Shown here: in pieces, positions 25,796 to 34,861 of the stretch
Numbering within the stretch: the first letter of the stretch is position 1
How the letters are laid out: every line of letters begins with the position of its first letter
DNA from: Lysobacter sp. Root916
Lineage (GTDB): Bacteria > Pseudomonadota > Gammaproteobacteria > Xanthomonadales > Xanthomonadaceae
Reading direction: 5' to 3'
Assembly (NCBI RefSeq): GCF_001429785.1
Contig: NZ_LMJF01000016.1
Coordinates: 145,756 to 209,755, forward strand
Length of the DNA: 64,000 nucleotides
Position numbers and translations under genes: made by a program
The notes under the pieces: generated by a model
Database searches by the model: none
Seen by the model: the letters and a program-made list of their open reading frames with translations, nothing else
Told to the model about the DNA's origin: nothing

Positions 25796-26590
25796 ATGCG
25801 CCAATACCTCGACCTGCTGCGGCACGTGTTGGAACACGGCAGCGAAAAATCCGACCGCACCGGCACCGGCACGCGCAGCGTGTTCGGCTGGCAGCTGCGT
25901 TTCGATCTGAATCAGGGTTTCCCGCTGGTCACGACCAAGAAGCTGCACCTGCGATCGATCGTGCACGAGCTGCTGTGGTTCCTGCAGGGCGACACCAATG
26001 TCGCTTACCTGAAAGACAACAAGGTCGGCATCTGGGACGAGTGGGCCGACGCCGACGGCGAGCTGGGCCCGGTCTACGGCAAGCAGTGGCGGCGCTGGGC
26101 CGGCGCCGACGGCGTCGAGATCGACCAGATCCGCTGGGTGATCGACGAGATCAAGCGCAATCCCGATTCGCGCCGCCTGATCGTCAGCGCCTGGAACGTC
26201 GCCGACCTGCCGCGCATGGCGCTGATGCCCTGCCACACCCTGTTTCAGTTCTACGTCGCCGACGGCAAGCTCAGCTGCCAGCTCTATCAGCGCAGCGGCG
26301 ACATCTTCCTGGGCGTGCCGTTCAACATCGCCAGCTACGCGCTGCTGACCCACATGGTCGCGCAGGTCTGCGGGCTGGGCGTGGGCGATTTCGTGCACAC
26401 CCTGGGCGACGCGCACCTGTACTCCAACCATTACGAGCAGGCGCGCGAGCAGCTGTCGCGCGAACCGCGCGCGTTGCCGACGCTGAGGCTGAATCCGCAG
26501 GTGACCGACATCTTCGGTTTCCGCTACGACGACATCGCGATCGAACACTACGACCCCTTGCCGGCGATCAAGGCGCCGGTCGCGGTCTGA
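25796..26590 (+). CDS. thyA: Thymidylate synthase ThyA
   Basis: A 264-residue thymidylate synthase, the same length as the E. coli enzyme, which methylates dUMP to dTMP with methylene-tetrahydrofolate. The catalytic Cys146 lies in [12 protein letters not shown]; the dUMP-binding arginines are in SDRTGTGT and in [12 protein letters not shown]; the [13 protein letters not shown] segment is intact. It is in an operon with lgt. The dihydrofolate it makes is recycled by FolA, encoded about 2.2 kb downstream, an arrangement that keeps the folate pair close. Confidence 0.98.
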   Translation: MRQYLDLLRHVLEHGSEKSDRTGTGTRSVFGWQLRFDLNQGFPLVTTKKLHLRSIVHELLWFLQGDTNVAYLKDNKVGIWDEWADADGELGPVYGKQWRRWAGADGVEIDQIRWVIDEIKRNPDSRRLIVSAWNVADLPRMALMPCHTLFQFYVADGKLSCQLYQRSGDIFLGVPFNIASYALLTHMVAQVCGLGVGDFVHTLGDAHLYSNHYEQAREQLSREPRALPTLRLNPQVTDIFGFRYDDIAIEHYDPLPAIKAPVAV

Positions 26591-26614
26591 GGGCATAGCC
26601 CCGGGGGAGGGCGC

Positions 26615-27163
26615 ATGAGGGGACGAGGATCCGTCACCGCCGCCTGGGCGCTGGGCCTGGTCGCGGCCCTGTGCGCGACCGCGCTGCTGGCCGCCGATCC
26701 GGAGCCGGCCCGCGCCGACGGTCCCGCCGGCAGCATCCGCCTGCCGGCCGGCATCGAGGCCGAGCCGCCGGCATTGCAGACCACCGGCAGCGGCCCGCGC
26801 AGCAGCCAGGTCCTGCGTCACACCCGCAACGGCAAGACCGCGCAGGCGAGCCTGCTGCAATCCTGCGCGAGCGCGCCGCCGGACCTGCGCAGCGAGAAGA
26901 ACCTTGAGATCCTGATGCAGGGACTGGCCGTGATGCAGCGCCAGACCCTGGGCAAGGTCAACGGCTGGGTGACGCTGGGCGAACGACGCGCCTACCGCAT
27001 GGACTCGGTGCGCGACGGTGGCGGCGCCGCGACGATGTGGATGGCGCCCATGGGCGAGAAGATGGCGGTGCTGCGCTACGAGCGCCCGGCCGATTTCGCG
27101 CTCGACGACGAGATGATCGTGGCGATCGAAAGGATGGAATTGCGATGTGGTTCGCCGCCCTGA
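26615..27163 (+). CDS. Hypothetical secreted protein
   Basis: An unrecognised protein of 182 residues. The N-terminus (AAWALGLVAALCATALLAAD) looks like a signal peptide, so it is exported. The mature part has two Cys (QSCASAPP and ELRCGSPP at the very end) that could form a disulfide across the domain, and a beta-rich second half with VTLGERRAYRMDSV and KMAVLRYERPADF. It is the first of three small secreted-protein genes between thyA and doxX; its end overlaps the next gene by 19 bp. Confidence 0.72.
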   Translation: MRGRGSVTAAWALGLVAALCATALLAADPEPARADGPAGSIRLPAGIEAEPPALQTTGSGPRSSQVLRHTRNGKTAQASLLQSCASAPPDLRSEKNLEILMQGLAVMQRQTLGKVNGWVTLGERRAYRMDSVRDGGGAATMWMAPMGEKMAVLRYERPADFALDDEMIVAIERMELRCGSPP

Positions 27164-27690
27164 GCCGGGCCGCGTTCGCGGCCTTGCTGGCGGCGGCGCT
27201 GTGGCTGCCGGCCGCATCCGCGCAGACCGCGGACGACGAGCGCGCGCTGGCCGCCCGCGCTTACGCGCGTATCCAGCCGGCGCTGCGCGAAATGATGAAG
27301 AAAGCCTATGCGGACAGTCTGGCCAGCGGCGAGCCCAGCGCGCTCGACGGTTGCGAGGCCGCCTCCAAGCAGCAGGCGCGCGCCGATCTCGAGCGCGACA
27401 CCACGGCGCTGGTGTTGGAGCTGTTCTTCAGCGAACAGATGCAGCGACGCGTGGAGGACATCCTGGTGGATGTCTACGATGCCGAGCAACTGCGCATGAC
27501 CGCCGAGGGCGGCAATGCGCCGTCGCGTCCGGAGCAGTCGGCCAAGATAGCTGGTTCGTTCCGCGAGCTGAGCGCGGATTTCCTGCGCAGCGTCAGCCAG
27601 GACGGCCGCTTCGCCGCTGCCATGGTCGATGCGGTGCAAAACGCGCGCGCGCAGTTGGCGCGATGCCGCGCAGAGCAGGGCGCGGGTTAA
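27145..27690 (+). CDS. Hypothetical secreted helical protein
   Basis: A 181-residue protein with a signal peptide (RAAFAALLAAALWLPAASA) and a mostly helical mature part with two Cys (DGCEAASK, ARCRAEQ). I do not recognise a family. Its length, export and helix pattern (LREMMKKAYADSL; ALVLELFFSEQMQRRVEDIL) loosely recall DUF2059-like periplasmic proteins and the next gene, with which it may share ancestry. The start at 27145 removes a spurious N-terminal extension that would run through the previous gene. It overlaps that gene by 19 bp. Confidence 0.72.
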   Translation: MWFAALSRAAFAALLAAALWLPAASAQTADDERALAARAYARIQPALREMMKKAYADSLASGEPSALDGCEAASKQQARADLERDTTALVLELFFSEQMQRRVEDILVDVYDAEQLRMTAEGGNAPSRPEQSAKIAGSFRELSADFLRSVSQDGRFAAAMVDAVQNARAQLARCRAEQGAG

Positions 27691-27767
27691 GCATGCCGTT
27701 AACGGGGAGCGGCGGGCGCGTGGCCGTGCCGTCGCAACAGATCGCTATCACTACGAGGGGAAGTGCA

Positions 27768-28322
27768 GTGTCGAATTTCAAGGGGATGGTGTCCGCCGGC
27801 GCGCTCGCGTTGGCCATCGTGGTAGGCCTGGGCAACGCGCAGGCGGCGACCTCGCCGAAGTACGAGGCCGCGCTGGAACGCTACTACGCGATGACCTACG
27901 GCCATCAGATCGAGCAGCTCGGCATCGACGAGCTGTCGGAGAAGTTCCGCGAGGGCGCGATGTCCAAGCCCGAGGCCAAGGCCTGCCCGGCGCTGGGCAA
28001 GGCGATTGACGAGTTTTCCAAGAACGAGTTCCGCAAGGCCATCACCGACTACTTCCATTCGCCGGAGCTCAAGGCGCAGATCCTCGCGGCCATGCGCAAG
28101 CAGCTCACCGAGGCCGATCTCAACGCCTACCTGGCTTTCGTCGACACGCCGGCCGGCAAGCAGTACCTGCAGCACAGCCAGGCCTCGAACGTCGAGGTCG
28201 AAAAGGCCATGACCGAGATGACCGACAAGATGGACGAATCGCCGGCGTTCAAGGCCATGATGACCGACATGGTCACCAAGCTGGTGCCGGTGATGATGAC
28301 CTGCCCGCGCGACAAGAAGTAA
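27768..28322 (+). CDS. Secreted DUF2059-like protein
   Basis: A 184-residue exported protein; the signal peptide ends AQAA (about 28). The helical body includes ILAAMRKQLTEADLNAYLAF then VDTPAGKQYLQ, close in layout to the DUF2059 motif in which a Glu-rich helix precedes an F-x-S/D-P-x-G turn. Two Cys (KACPALG and MTCPRDKK) may pair. The GTG at 27768 is chosen because GAGGGGA lies just upstream and it gives a proper signal peptide. Function is unknown. It is the last of the three secreted-protein genes. Confidence 0.75.
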   Translation: MSNFKGMVSAGALALAIVVGLGNAQAATSPKYEAALERYYAMTYGHQIEQLGIDELSEKFREGAMSKPEAKACPALGKAIDEFSKNEFRKAITDYFHSPELKAQILAAMRKQLTEADLNAYLAFVDTPAGKQYLQHSQASNVEVEKAMTEMTDKMDESPAFKAMMTDMVTKLVPVMMTCPRDKK

Positions 28323-28397
28323 GCGCGTTGCCGCGTCCCGCCGCGGGAAGCGGCGGACCGCAGGGAGAGGCGCCCGGTTTGCGAATGAGGTGAGCGG

Positions 28398-28835
28398 ATG
28401 AACGCGATAGCGAGATGGCACCAAGCGGTAGAGGACGCGTGCGCGCGGCGTGCCGATCTGGGCTTGTTGATCCTGCGCGTCGCGATCGGCGCGCACCTGA
28501 TGGTCATGACCCAGGACAATGTGTTTTCCTGGGCGCGCATGCTCGAGTTCCGCGATTTCATGGCCCATCACGGCTTCGCGTTTCCGCTGCTGTGCGCGGT
28601 GCTGTCGGTGATCGGCCAGTTCTTCGGCGGCCTGGCCCTGGTGCTGGGCCTGTGCACGCGCTTCACCGGCCTGGTGATCGCGATCAACTTCGTGGTCGCG
28701 GTGTGGATGGTGGATTCGAAAGCGCCGTATCCCGGCGCGTTTCCGGCCCTGGCCCTGGTCGCGGTTGGGCTGTGCCTGATGTTCACCGGCGGCGGACGCT
28801 ACTCGCTCGACCGCGTCTGGCGTAAGCGGCCATGA
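28398..28835 (+). CDS. DoxX-family membrane protein
   Basis: A 145-residue membrane protein of the DoxX type with four helices. Family features are LLILRVAIGAHLMVM near the start, the GQFFGGLALVLGLCTRFTG segment, and the final GRYSLDRVWRKR. DoxX proteins are associated with quinone or redox functions in some bacteria; no role can be fixed here. The stop overlaps the folA start by four bases (ATGA), so the two are translated together, although a functional link is not obvious. Confidence 0.88.
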   Translation: MNAIARWHQAVEDACARRADLGLLILRVAIGAHLMVMTQDNVFSWARMLEFRDFMAHHGFAFPLLCAVLSVIGQFFGGLALVLGLCTRFTGLVIAINFVVAVWMVDSKAPYPGAFPALALVAVGLCLMFTGGGRYSLDRVWRKRP

Positions 28836-29347
28836 TGCGCTTGTCGCTGATCGCGGCCTTGGACCACGAGCGCGGCATCGGCCGCGGCAACGAGTTGCCG
28901 TGGCGCCTGCCCGACGATCTCAAGCGCTTCAAGGCGCTGACCCTGGGCAAGCCGGTGCTGATGGGGCGCAAGACCGCGCAGTCGCTGGGGCGCGCCCTGC
29001 CGGGCCGGCGCAACCTGGTGCTTACGCGTTCGGGCGAGGTGCCGTACGCGGGCATGCAGGCGGTGACCTCGGTGGAGGAAGCGCTCGCGCTCGCGCTCGC
29101 GCACGAGGACGGCGCGCCGGAGCTGTGCGTGATCGGCGGTGGCGAAATCTACACGCTGTGCCTGCCGGCCGCGACCCATCTGCACCTGACCTATGTCGAC
29201 ACCGTGGTCGCCGACGCGGACGCGCATTTCCCGCGCTTCGACCTCCAGGACTGGCGTGTGCTCGCGCGCGAACATCACGCTGCCGACGAGCGCCACGCCT
29301 TCGCGTTCGAATTCGTCGACTACGCGCGTATCGGCATGGATGCTTGA
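28832..29347 (+). CDS. folA: Dihydrofolate reductase FolA
   Basis: A 171-residue dihydrofolate reductase that reduces dihydrofolate to tetrahydrofolate with NADPH. Motifs: LSLIAALDHERGIGRGNELP with the Trp-containing loop PWRLPDDLKRFK (active-site acidic residue Asp in PDDL), GKPVLMGRKTAQSLGR for NADPH binding, and CVIGGGEIYTLCLP. Length is typical of the chromosomal enzyme. It is coupled to doxX and lies about 2.2 kb from thyA. A pair of REP elements follows. Confidence 0.96.
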   Translation: MMRLSLIAALDHERGIGRGNELPWRLPDDLKRFKALTLGKPVLMGRKTAQSLGRALPGRRNLVLTRSGEVPYAGMQAVTSVEEALALALAHEDGAPELCVIGGGEIYTLCLPAATHLHLTYVDTVVADADAHFPRFDLQDWRVLAREHHAADERHAFAFEFVDYARIGMDA

Positions 29348-29379
29348 GCCCAGGCACAGCGCCCCAAACCATCGACCCC

Positions 29380-29528
29380 GTAGGATGCGGTGAGCCGCAG
29401 GCGAACCGCATCACCGCGACGGAGCGGGAGATGGCGATGGTGGGGTTGTCACCGCAGCCTACGGCTGGCGTAGCCGCAGCGACATTCACCGCCCCGTAGG
29501 ATGCGGTGAGCCTTAGGCGAACCGCATC
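29380..29528 (+). repeat. Two direct GTAG-type REP elements
   Basis: Two copies in the same orientation, 29380-29412 and 29496-29528. Each starts GTAGGATGCGGTGAGCC and ends GGCGAACCGCATC, with GATGCGGT pairing with ACCGCATC as the stem. They differ at two positions in the loop. They are the same family as the pair at 5876-5960. The spacer between them has its own imperfect palindrome (CAGCCTACGGCTGGCGTAGC). No gene lies in this 252-bp gap. Confidence 0.85.
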
Positions 29529-29599
29529 GCCGCGCGGATTCGGATGGGGCGATGGCGTGGTTGCCGCCGCAGCCGCCGGCCACCGCATCCGCTCACTCC

Positions 29600-30310
29600 T
29601 CACTCCTCACCGCTCACTCCTGCTTCCTGCTTCACCGCCGCCAACTCCGGCCGGTAATGCCCGGTGATCTCGTAGACGAACAACAGATCGCCCTCCTCGG
29701 TGCCGCGCGCGATGTTGTGCAGGATCAGCGGGTCGCCGCGCCAGCCTTTGCGGTCGGAGACGATGCCGATGTGCGGGGTGCCGCCGCCCAGGTCCCAGGT
29801 GACCAGATCGCCGGGGCGGTAATCGACGGCGCGATCGCTGACGGTCTGCTGCCAGCCCTGGCGTTCGAACCAGCGTCGCAGGTTGGGCACGCGGCGGTGG
29901 TCGATGCTGCGGTCGGTGCCGCGCGCGCCCCAGCTTTGCGGATAGCGCGCGAAATTCGCGCGCATGTCCTCGTGCACCGCCTGCTGCAGGTCCAGACCCT
30001 GCGCGCGCAGGGCGCGGATCACCACGTCGGTGCACACGCCGCGGTCGGCGGCGACGTCGCCGCCGGGATAGTCCAGACGCACGTAGGCGGGATCGTAGTA
30101 ACGCACCACGCCGATCTGGGCGCGCGCCGCGCGCACCAACGGATGGGTGGGCGCGCTCGCGCGCGCAGGCACGGGCGGCGCGGCGGCGGGCGCCTGCGCG
30201 GCCGCAGGCTGGGTCGGACTGTCGTTGGAGCGGTCCGCGCATGCCGCGCAGGCCGCGGCCAGCAAGGCGACGGCCGCGTAGCGCAGCAGCGTCGCGATGC
30301 GCGGCTTCAT
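29600..30310 (-). CDS. DUF1287 (NlpC/P60-like) lipoprotein
   Basis: A 236-residue protein of the DUF1287 family. The N-terminus has a signal with AAVALLAAACAAC, a likely lipobox, then an Ala/Pro linker (about 30-55). The domain has the papain-like pattern of a Cys in RGVCTDVVIRALRAQGLD, His in SIDHRRVPNL and DLGGGTPHIGIVSD, so a cysteine peptidase or amidase acting on cell-wall peptides is plausible (inference). The start overlaps the apaH stop (ATGA). The last ten or so codons (ending SGEE) are read from a GTGAGGAGTGAG-type repeat, so the natural C-terminus may have been replaced by repeat DNA. Confidence 0.82.
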   Translation of the reverse strand: MKPRIATLLRYAAVALLAAACAACADRSNDSPTQPAAAQAPAAAPPVPARASAPTHPLVRAARAQIGVVRYYDPAYVRLDYPGGDVAADRGVCTDVVIRALRAQGLDLQQAVHEDMRANFARYPQSWGARGTDRSIDHRRVPNLRRWFERQGWQQTVSDRAVDYRPGDLVTWDLGGGTPHIGIVSDRKGWRGDPLILHNIARGTEEGDLLFVYEITGHYRPELAAVKQEAGVSGEE

Positions 30311-31167
30311 GCCGGGCGCGGCGGACGCGGCTTGGGCGGACTGGCCGGCACGTCGCGGCCCGGCACCTGCACGAGGCGCAACTCGTCGGTGTCCAGCTGC
30401 AGGGCGGTGAGCTTGCCGCCCCAGACCGCGCCGGTGTCGATGGCATGCACGCCGTGGCCGATGAACAAGCCCAGCGTCGACCAGTGGCCGCACACGATCT
30501 TGAGGTCGCGCTCGACCCGGCCCGGCACTTCGTACCAGGGGTACAGGCCGACCGGTTGGGTACCCGGGCTGCCCTTGTCCTCGAACGCGATGCGGCCGCG
30601 CGGCGTGCAATAACGCAGACGGGTGAAGATGTTGATGATCGCGCGGTGACGATCGATGCCGGCCAGCTTGGGGTTCCAGGCCGGGCGGTCGCCGTACATG
30701 TTCTTGAGCAGGCGCTGGTACTGATCGCTGTGCAGGCGCTCTTCGATCTCGCGCGCGTGGCGTTCGGCCAGTTGGGTGGTCCACTTTGGCGCCAGGCCGG
30801 CGTGCACCATCATCCAGCCCAGCGAGCGGTCGGCGTGGACCAGCTTCTGCCGGCGCAGCCAGCCCAGCAGTTCGTCGCGATCCTGGGCTAGCACGATGCG
30901 TTGCAGATCGGGATTGACCTTGCGCTGCTCTTCCTCGCGACGTTCGCCGATCGCCAGCAGCGACAGGTCGTGGTTGCCCAGCACGACCACGCTGTTGGCG
31001 CGCAGCGAATGCACCAGGCGCAGGGTCTCCAGCGACTGCCCGCCGCGGTTGACCAGGTCGCCGCAGAACCACAACTGGTCGCGGGCGGGGTCGAAATTGA
31101 TCCGCTCCAGCAATCGCTGGGTGGGGTCGTAGCAGCCTTGCAGGTCGCCGATGGCCCAGACGCTCAT
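30307..31167 (-). CDS. apaH: Diadenosine tetraphosphatase ApaH
   Basis: A 286-residue symmetrical Ap4A hydrolase of the calcineurin-like metallophosphoesterase fold. Metal-binding motifs are in order: AIGDLQGCYDP, FCGDLVNRGGQS and VVLGNHDLSLLA, then His residues in MMVHAGL and CGHWSTLG. It splits Ap4A to two ADP and also removes Np4A caps from RNA 5' ends. Standard length. It follows apaG (19-bp gap) at the end of the lptD-surA-pdxA-rsmA-apaG-apaH block, the same order as in E. coli. Confidence 0.97.
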   Translation of the reverse strand: MSVWAIGDLQGCYDPTQRLLERINFDPARDQLWFCGDLVNRGGQSLETLRLVHSLRANSVVVLGNHDLSLLAIGERREEEQRKVNPDLQRIVLAQDRDELLGWLRRQKLVHADRSLGWMMVHAGLAPKWTTQLAERHAREIEERLHSDQYQRLLKNMYGDRPAWNPKLAGIDRHRAIINIFTRLRYCTPRGRIAFEDKGSPGTQPVGLYPWYEVPGRVERDLKIVCGHWSTLGLFIGHGVHAIDTGAVWGGKLTALQLDTDELRLVQVPGRDVPASPPKPRPPRPA

Positions 31168-31186
31168 ATCCGATCGTTCCGTGCCG

Positions 31187-31570
31187 TCAGTGCAGGGTGC
31201 GCGGCACGGTCAGGGTGAAGGCCGGGATCGGCGCTTCGAAGCGGGTGCCGTCGTCGGCGACCATCGCATAGCTGCCCTCCATCGTGCCCAGGCTGGTTTC
31301 CAGCACCGCACCGGAGGTGTACTCGAAGTCCTCGCCCGGACGCAGCCAGGGTTGCTCGCCGACCACGCCTTCGCCCTCGACCTCCTGGACCTTGCCGTTG
31401 GCGTCGGTGATCACCCAGTGGCGCGAGAGCAGGCGCGCGGGCACGCGCCCGGCGTTGCGGATGTTGATGGTGTAGGCAAAGACGTAGCGGTCCTGCTCCG
31501 GCTCGGACTGATCGTCGAGGTAGCGGGTGGCGACGGCGATGTCGAAAGCGTAGTCGTGGCGGTGTTCCAT
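31187..31570 (-). CDS. apaG: ApaG protein
   Basis: A 127-residue ApaG protein, a fibronectin-type beta-sandwich once linked to Co2+/Mg2+ effects; its molecular role is not settled. The conserved core is [48 protein letters not shown] and [18 protein letters not shown]. The ATG at 31570 gives the full-length protein (family about 125). A 121-bp gap separates it from rsmA, the only sizeable gap in the block, and may hold a promoter for apaGH. Confidence 0.96.
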   Translation of the reverse strand: MEHRHDYAFDIAVATRYLDDQSEPEQDRYVFAYTINIRNAGRVPARLLSRHWVITDANGKVQEVEGEGVVGEQPWLRPGEDFEYTSGAVLETSLGTMEGSYAMVADDGTRFEAPIPAFTLTVPRTLH

Positions 31571-31691
31571 GCAGGCAGTGTAAGCAAAGCGGGCATGAAG
31601 CGGGAATGAGCATTCGCGTACCAGGTCGCGATGCGGGCGCGCCGGCGCGGTCGGAGACCGTATCGACGCCCGTCGGAACCGGTATTCCGGC

Positions 31692-32519
31692 TCAGTTTTC
31701 CGGCGCCAGGCCCTTGAGCGAATTCGCCAGGCGCACGAAATCGGCGACCTCGATCTGCTCGGCGCGCGCATCGGGGCGCACGCCGGCGGCTTCGATCGCG
31801 GCCGCGTCGCAGATCTGCGACAGCGCGTTGCGCAAGGTCTTGCGGCGTTGGCCGAAGGCGTCGCGCACCACCCGCGCGAAGCGCGCGTGGTCGTCGATGC
31901 CGATGCGCTCGGGCGCGCGCGGGATCAGCCGCACCACCGCCGAATCCACCTTCGGCGGCGGCCGGAACGCGGCCGGCGGCACGTCGAACAGGGCGGTGAC
32001 CTCGCAGTAGGCCTGCAGCATCACCCCGAGCCGGCCGTAGACCTTGCTGCCGGGGCCGGCCGCCATGCGGTCGACGACTTCCTTCTGCAGCATGAAGTGC
32101 ATGTCGACGATCGCCTCGGCGTGTTCCAGGGCATGGAACAGGATCGGCGAGGACAGGTTGTAGGGCAGGTTGCCGACCAGGCGGATCGGCCCGTTGTTGT
32201 GGGCCAGCGCGCCGAAATCGACGGTGAGCACGTCGCGGTGTATGACCTCGAGCGTGCCGTGGGCGCGCGCGCCCTCGGTGAGCGGGAAGATCAGGTCGCG
32301 GTCGAACTCGATCACGGTCAGCTCGCCGTGGCGGTCCAGCAGCGGGAAGGTGATCGCGCCCTGGCCGGGGCCGATCTCGACCAGGCGGTCGCCGGGCTGC
32401 GGATCCACCGCCTGCACGATCATCGCGATGATGTCGCGGTCGTGCAGGAAGTGCTGGCCAAGGTGCTTCTTGGCGTCGGCGGTGAAGCCTTTGGCGTGGG
32501 CTTTGGCCGTGCCGGTCAT
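31692..32519 (-). CDS. rsmA: 16S rRNA dimethyladenosine transferase RsmA (KsgA)
   Basis: A 275-residue Rossmann-fold methyltransferase that dimethylates A1518 and A1519 in 16S rRNA late in 30S assembly; its loss gives kasugamycin resistance. Motifs: [11 protein letters not shown] near the start, SAM-binding [11 protein letters not shown], and the catalytic [11 protein letters not shown] (N-L-P-Y). The C-terminal helical part has [12 protein letters not shown]. The start overlaps the pdxA stop by four bases (ATGA), as in the E. coli order. Confidence 0.97.
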   Translation of the reverse strand: MTGTAKAHAKGFTADAKKHLGQHFLHDRDIIAMIVQAVDPQPGDRLVEIGPGQGAITFPLLDRHGELTVIEFDRDLIFPLTEGARAHGTLEVIHRDVLTVDFGALAHNNGPIRLVGNLPYNLSSPILFHALEHAEAIVDMHFMLQKEVVDRMAAGPGSKVYGRLGVMLQAYCEVTALFDVPPAAFRPPPKVDSAVVRLIPRAPERIGIDDHARFARVVRDAFGQRRKTLRNALSQICDAAAIEAAGVRPDARAEQIEVADFVRLANSLKGLAPEN

Positions 32520-33502
32520 GACGGTGCTCCGTGCTGGCGGGTGCGCGCGATGCGGGCGCAGGTCTCGGCCGCGGCGATCAGGCTGGAAGGGTCGGCCAGG
32601 CCGCGACCGGCCAGGTCCAGGGCGGTGCCGTGGTCGACGGCGACGCGCGGGTAGGGCAGGCCCAGGGTCAGGTTCACCGCGCGCTCGAAGCCACTGTACT
32701 TGAGTACCGGCAGGCCCTGGTCGTGGTACATGGCCAGCACCGCGTCGAAGCCGCGCAGCTTGGCCGGCAGGAAGGCGGTGTCGGCCGGCAGCGGGCCGAT
32801 GAGGTTCAGGCCCTGGGCGCGCAGTTGCGCCAACACCGGTTCGATGACCTCGATCTCCTCGCGCCCCAGATGCCCGGCCTCGCCCGCGTGCGGGTTGAGC
32901 CCGAGCACGGCGATGGCCGGCTCGGCGATGCCGAAATCGGCGCGCAGGGCGGCGTGGACGATGCGCAGGGTGCGCGCCAGCGGCTCGGGCCGGATCGCGT
33001 CGGCGACCGCGCGCAGCGGCAGGTGGGTGGTCGCCAGAGCGACCCGGACCAGGTCGTTGGCCAGCATCATCACCACCTCGCAGCCGGCCTGGGCGGCCAG
33101 CAGTTCGGTGGTGCCGGTGTAGGGAATGCCGCCCTCGTTGATCGCGGCTTTGTGCACCGGGCCGGTGACCAGGCCGTCGTAGTCGCCGCGCAGGCAGCCC
33201 TGAGCCGCCTCGTGCAGGGCCCGGATCACCGCGCCGGCGTTGGCGGGGTCGGGGCTGCCGAACGCGGGCAGGCGGGCCTGTTCGATCTCGACCAGGGACA
33301 GCTCGCCCGGCCGCAAGGCCGCCTGTTCGGGCGGCAGCAACTTCAGGGGCAGGTTCAGGGCTTCGGCCGCGGCGCGCAGGCTGCGCGGGTCGGCGTAGGC
33401 GGTCAGGGCGTAGTCGCGCGGGCGCTGGATCAGCCGCAGGCACAGCTCCGGCCCGACGCCGGCCGGCTCGCCCGGCACCAGCGCGAGCCGGGGAGGGTGC
33501 AC
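32516..33502 (-). CDS. pdxA: 4-hydroxythreonine-4-phosphate dehydrogenase PdxA
   Basis: A 328-residue NAD-dependent dehydrogenase of pyridoxal 5'-phosphate synthesis. It begins LALVPGEPAGVGPELCL (most homologues have GDPAGIGPE, so Asp to Glu here), then VTGPVHKAAINEGG with the first metal His, the LNPHAGEAGHLG motif and MYHDQGLPVLKY with the other metal ligand. The start is GTG, directly after the surA stop with no spacer (TGAGTG), so it must be made by re-initiation or coupled translation. Overlaps rsmA by four bases. Confidence 0.95.
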   Translation of the reverse strand: MHPPRLALVPGEPAGVGPELCLRLIQRPRDYALTAYADPRSLRAAAEALNLPLKLLPPEQAALRPGELSLVEIEQARLPAFGSPDPANAGAVIRALHEAAQGCLRGDYDGLVTGPVHKAAINEGGIPYTGTTELLAAQAGCEVVMMLANDLVRVALATTHLPLRAVADAIRPEPLARTLRIVHAALRADFGIAEPAIAVLGLNPHAGEAGHLGREEIEVIEPVLAQLRAQGLNLIGPLPADTAFLPAKLRGFDAVLAMYHDQGLPVLKYSGFERAVNLTLGLPYPRVAVDHGTALDLAGRGLADPSSLIAAAETCARIARTRQHGAPS

Positions 33503-34861
33503 TCAGCCGCCGCTGGCGGGCGCGGTGGGCGCTGCAGGCGCGTCGGTAGCGGCGGCCTTGCCGACGCGGATGTCGATGAAGGCTTCGCCGCGCTTCTCGC
33601 GCAGGAAGCGGTTCCACTCATCCTCGAGCTTGCGCCGGCCGATCGTTTCCTGGACCTGGGCGCGGCGGTTGCGGTCGCCGACGTCGGTCTGACGGCTGCC
33701 GGTGCGTTCGACGATGTGCCAGCCGGCCGGGGTGCGGATCGGCTGCGAGATCTGGTTGTCCTGCAGGCCGGCGACCGCGCCGCCGAACTCGGGGCCGAAC
33801 TCGTCCTGGGTGAACCAGCCGAGGTCGCCGCCCTTGGCGCGCGAATTCAGGTCTTCGCTGTCCTTGACCACTTCGTCGAAGGCGGCGCCGCCGGCCAGAC
33901 GCGCGCGCAGGGTCTCGGCCTTGGCCTTGGCCTGCGCTTCGGTGACGGTGTCGGTGACGCGGACCAGGATGTGGCGGGCCTTGTACTGGGTGACCATGGC
34001 CGGCGCGGCCTGCGAGGCGTCGCGGGTCTCGACCAGCTTGAGCAGCTGGAAGCCGCTGGGGCCGCGGATCGGCGCGGTCACCTGGCCGGCGCTCATGTTG
34101 CGCATCAGCTCGGCGAAGGCGTTGGGGATTTCGTCGGTGCTGCGCCAGCCCAGGTCGCCGCCTTCCAGCGCGTTGGGGCTGTCGGAGTAGCGCACCGCGG
34201 CGGCGGAGAAGTCCATCTCGCCCTTGTCGATCAGGGCCTTCACGCCCTCGATCTTCTTCTGGGCGGTGGCGATCTGCTCGGCGGTGGCGCCCTCGGGCAG
34301 GCCGACCAGGATGTGGGCCAGGTGGTACTGGGTGCCGGAATTGGCCTGCGCGGCCAGGGCGGCGTCGATCTCGGCGTCGCTGACCGATACGCGGGTCTGG
34401 GCGAAGCGCTGACGCAGGCGCTGGGTCAGCAGTTCGTCGCGGATCGAGGCGCGGAATTCGTTGTAGCTGCCGCCGTCGCGGGCCAGCTGCTGGCGCAGCT
34501 GCTCCAGGCTGATGCGGTTCTGCTGGGCGATGCCGCCGATGGCCTGGTCGACTTCCTGATCGGTCACGCGCACGCCGCTGTTTTGGGCGTAGGCGACCTG
34601 GATCTTGAGCAGGATCAGGCGCTCGAGCACCTGCCGTTCCAGCACGTCGCGCGGCGGCAGCTGGTTCTCGCGGCCGGCGTACTGGGCCAGGATGTTGGTC
34701 ACGGCGCGGTCGAGTTCGGTGCGCAGGACCACGTCCTCGTCCACCACCGCGGCGATACGATCGATCGGCTGCACTTCCTGGGCGGACGCCGCGCCGATGG
34801 GCAGCAGCACCCCGCCGGACAGCACGCCGACGGCCAGCACACAAGCGAGTAGTTTCTTCAT
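33503..34861 (-). CDS. surA: Periplasmic chaperone/peptidyl-prolyl isomerase SurA
   Basis: A 452-residue SurA that escorts outer-membrane proteins, including LptD, to the BAM complex. It has a signal peptide (cleavage AASA, about 27), the N-terminal chaperone domain (DRIAAVVDEDVVLRTELD), and two PpiC-type parvulin domains (about 180-280 with YHLAHILVGLPEGA and GGDLGWRSTDE; about 290-390 with KARHILVRVTDTV and GGDLGWFTQDEF). The second repeat is intact. A Pro/Ala tail ends the protein. The ATG overlaps the lptD stop by four bases; co-expression of LptD and its chaperone is expected. Confidence 0.97.
   Translation of the reverse strand: MKKLLACVLAVGVLSGGVLLPIGAASAQEVQPIDRIAAVVDEDVVLRTELDRAVTNILAQYAGRENQLPPRDVLERQVLERLILLKIQVAYAQNSGVRVTDQEVDQAIGGIAQQNRISLEQLRQQLARDGGSYNEFRASIRDELLTQRLRQRFAQTRVSVSDAEIDAALAAQANSGTQYHLAHILVGLPEGATAEQIATAQKKIEGVKALIDKGEMDFSAAAVRYSDSPNALEGGDLGWRSTDEIPNAFAELMRNMSAGQVTAPIRGPSGFQLLKLVETRDASQAAPAMVTQYKARHILVRVTDTVTEAQAKAKAETLRARLAGGAAFDEVVKDSEDLNSRAKGGDLGWFTQDEFGPEFGGAVAGLQDNQISQPIRTPAGWHIVERTGSRQTDVGDRNRRAQVQETIGRRKLEDEWNRFLREKRGEAFIDIRVGKAAATDAPAAPTAPASGG

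Noticed and set aside
24905-27217. 770-codon minus-strand frame opposite lgt and thyA
   Set aside because: lgt and thyA are unmistakable; the antisense frame is low complexity.
32531-34852. 773-codon plus-strand frame opposite pdxA and surA
   Set aside because: Both minus-strand genes have complete family motifs; the plus frame has none.
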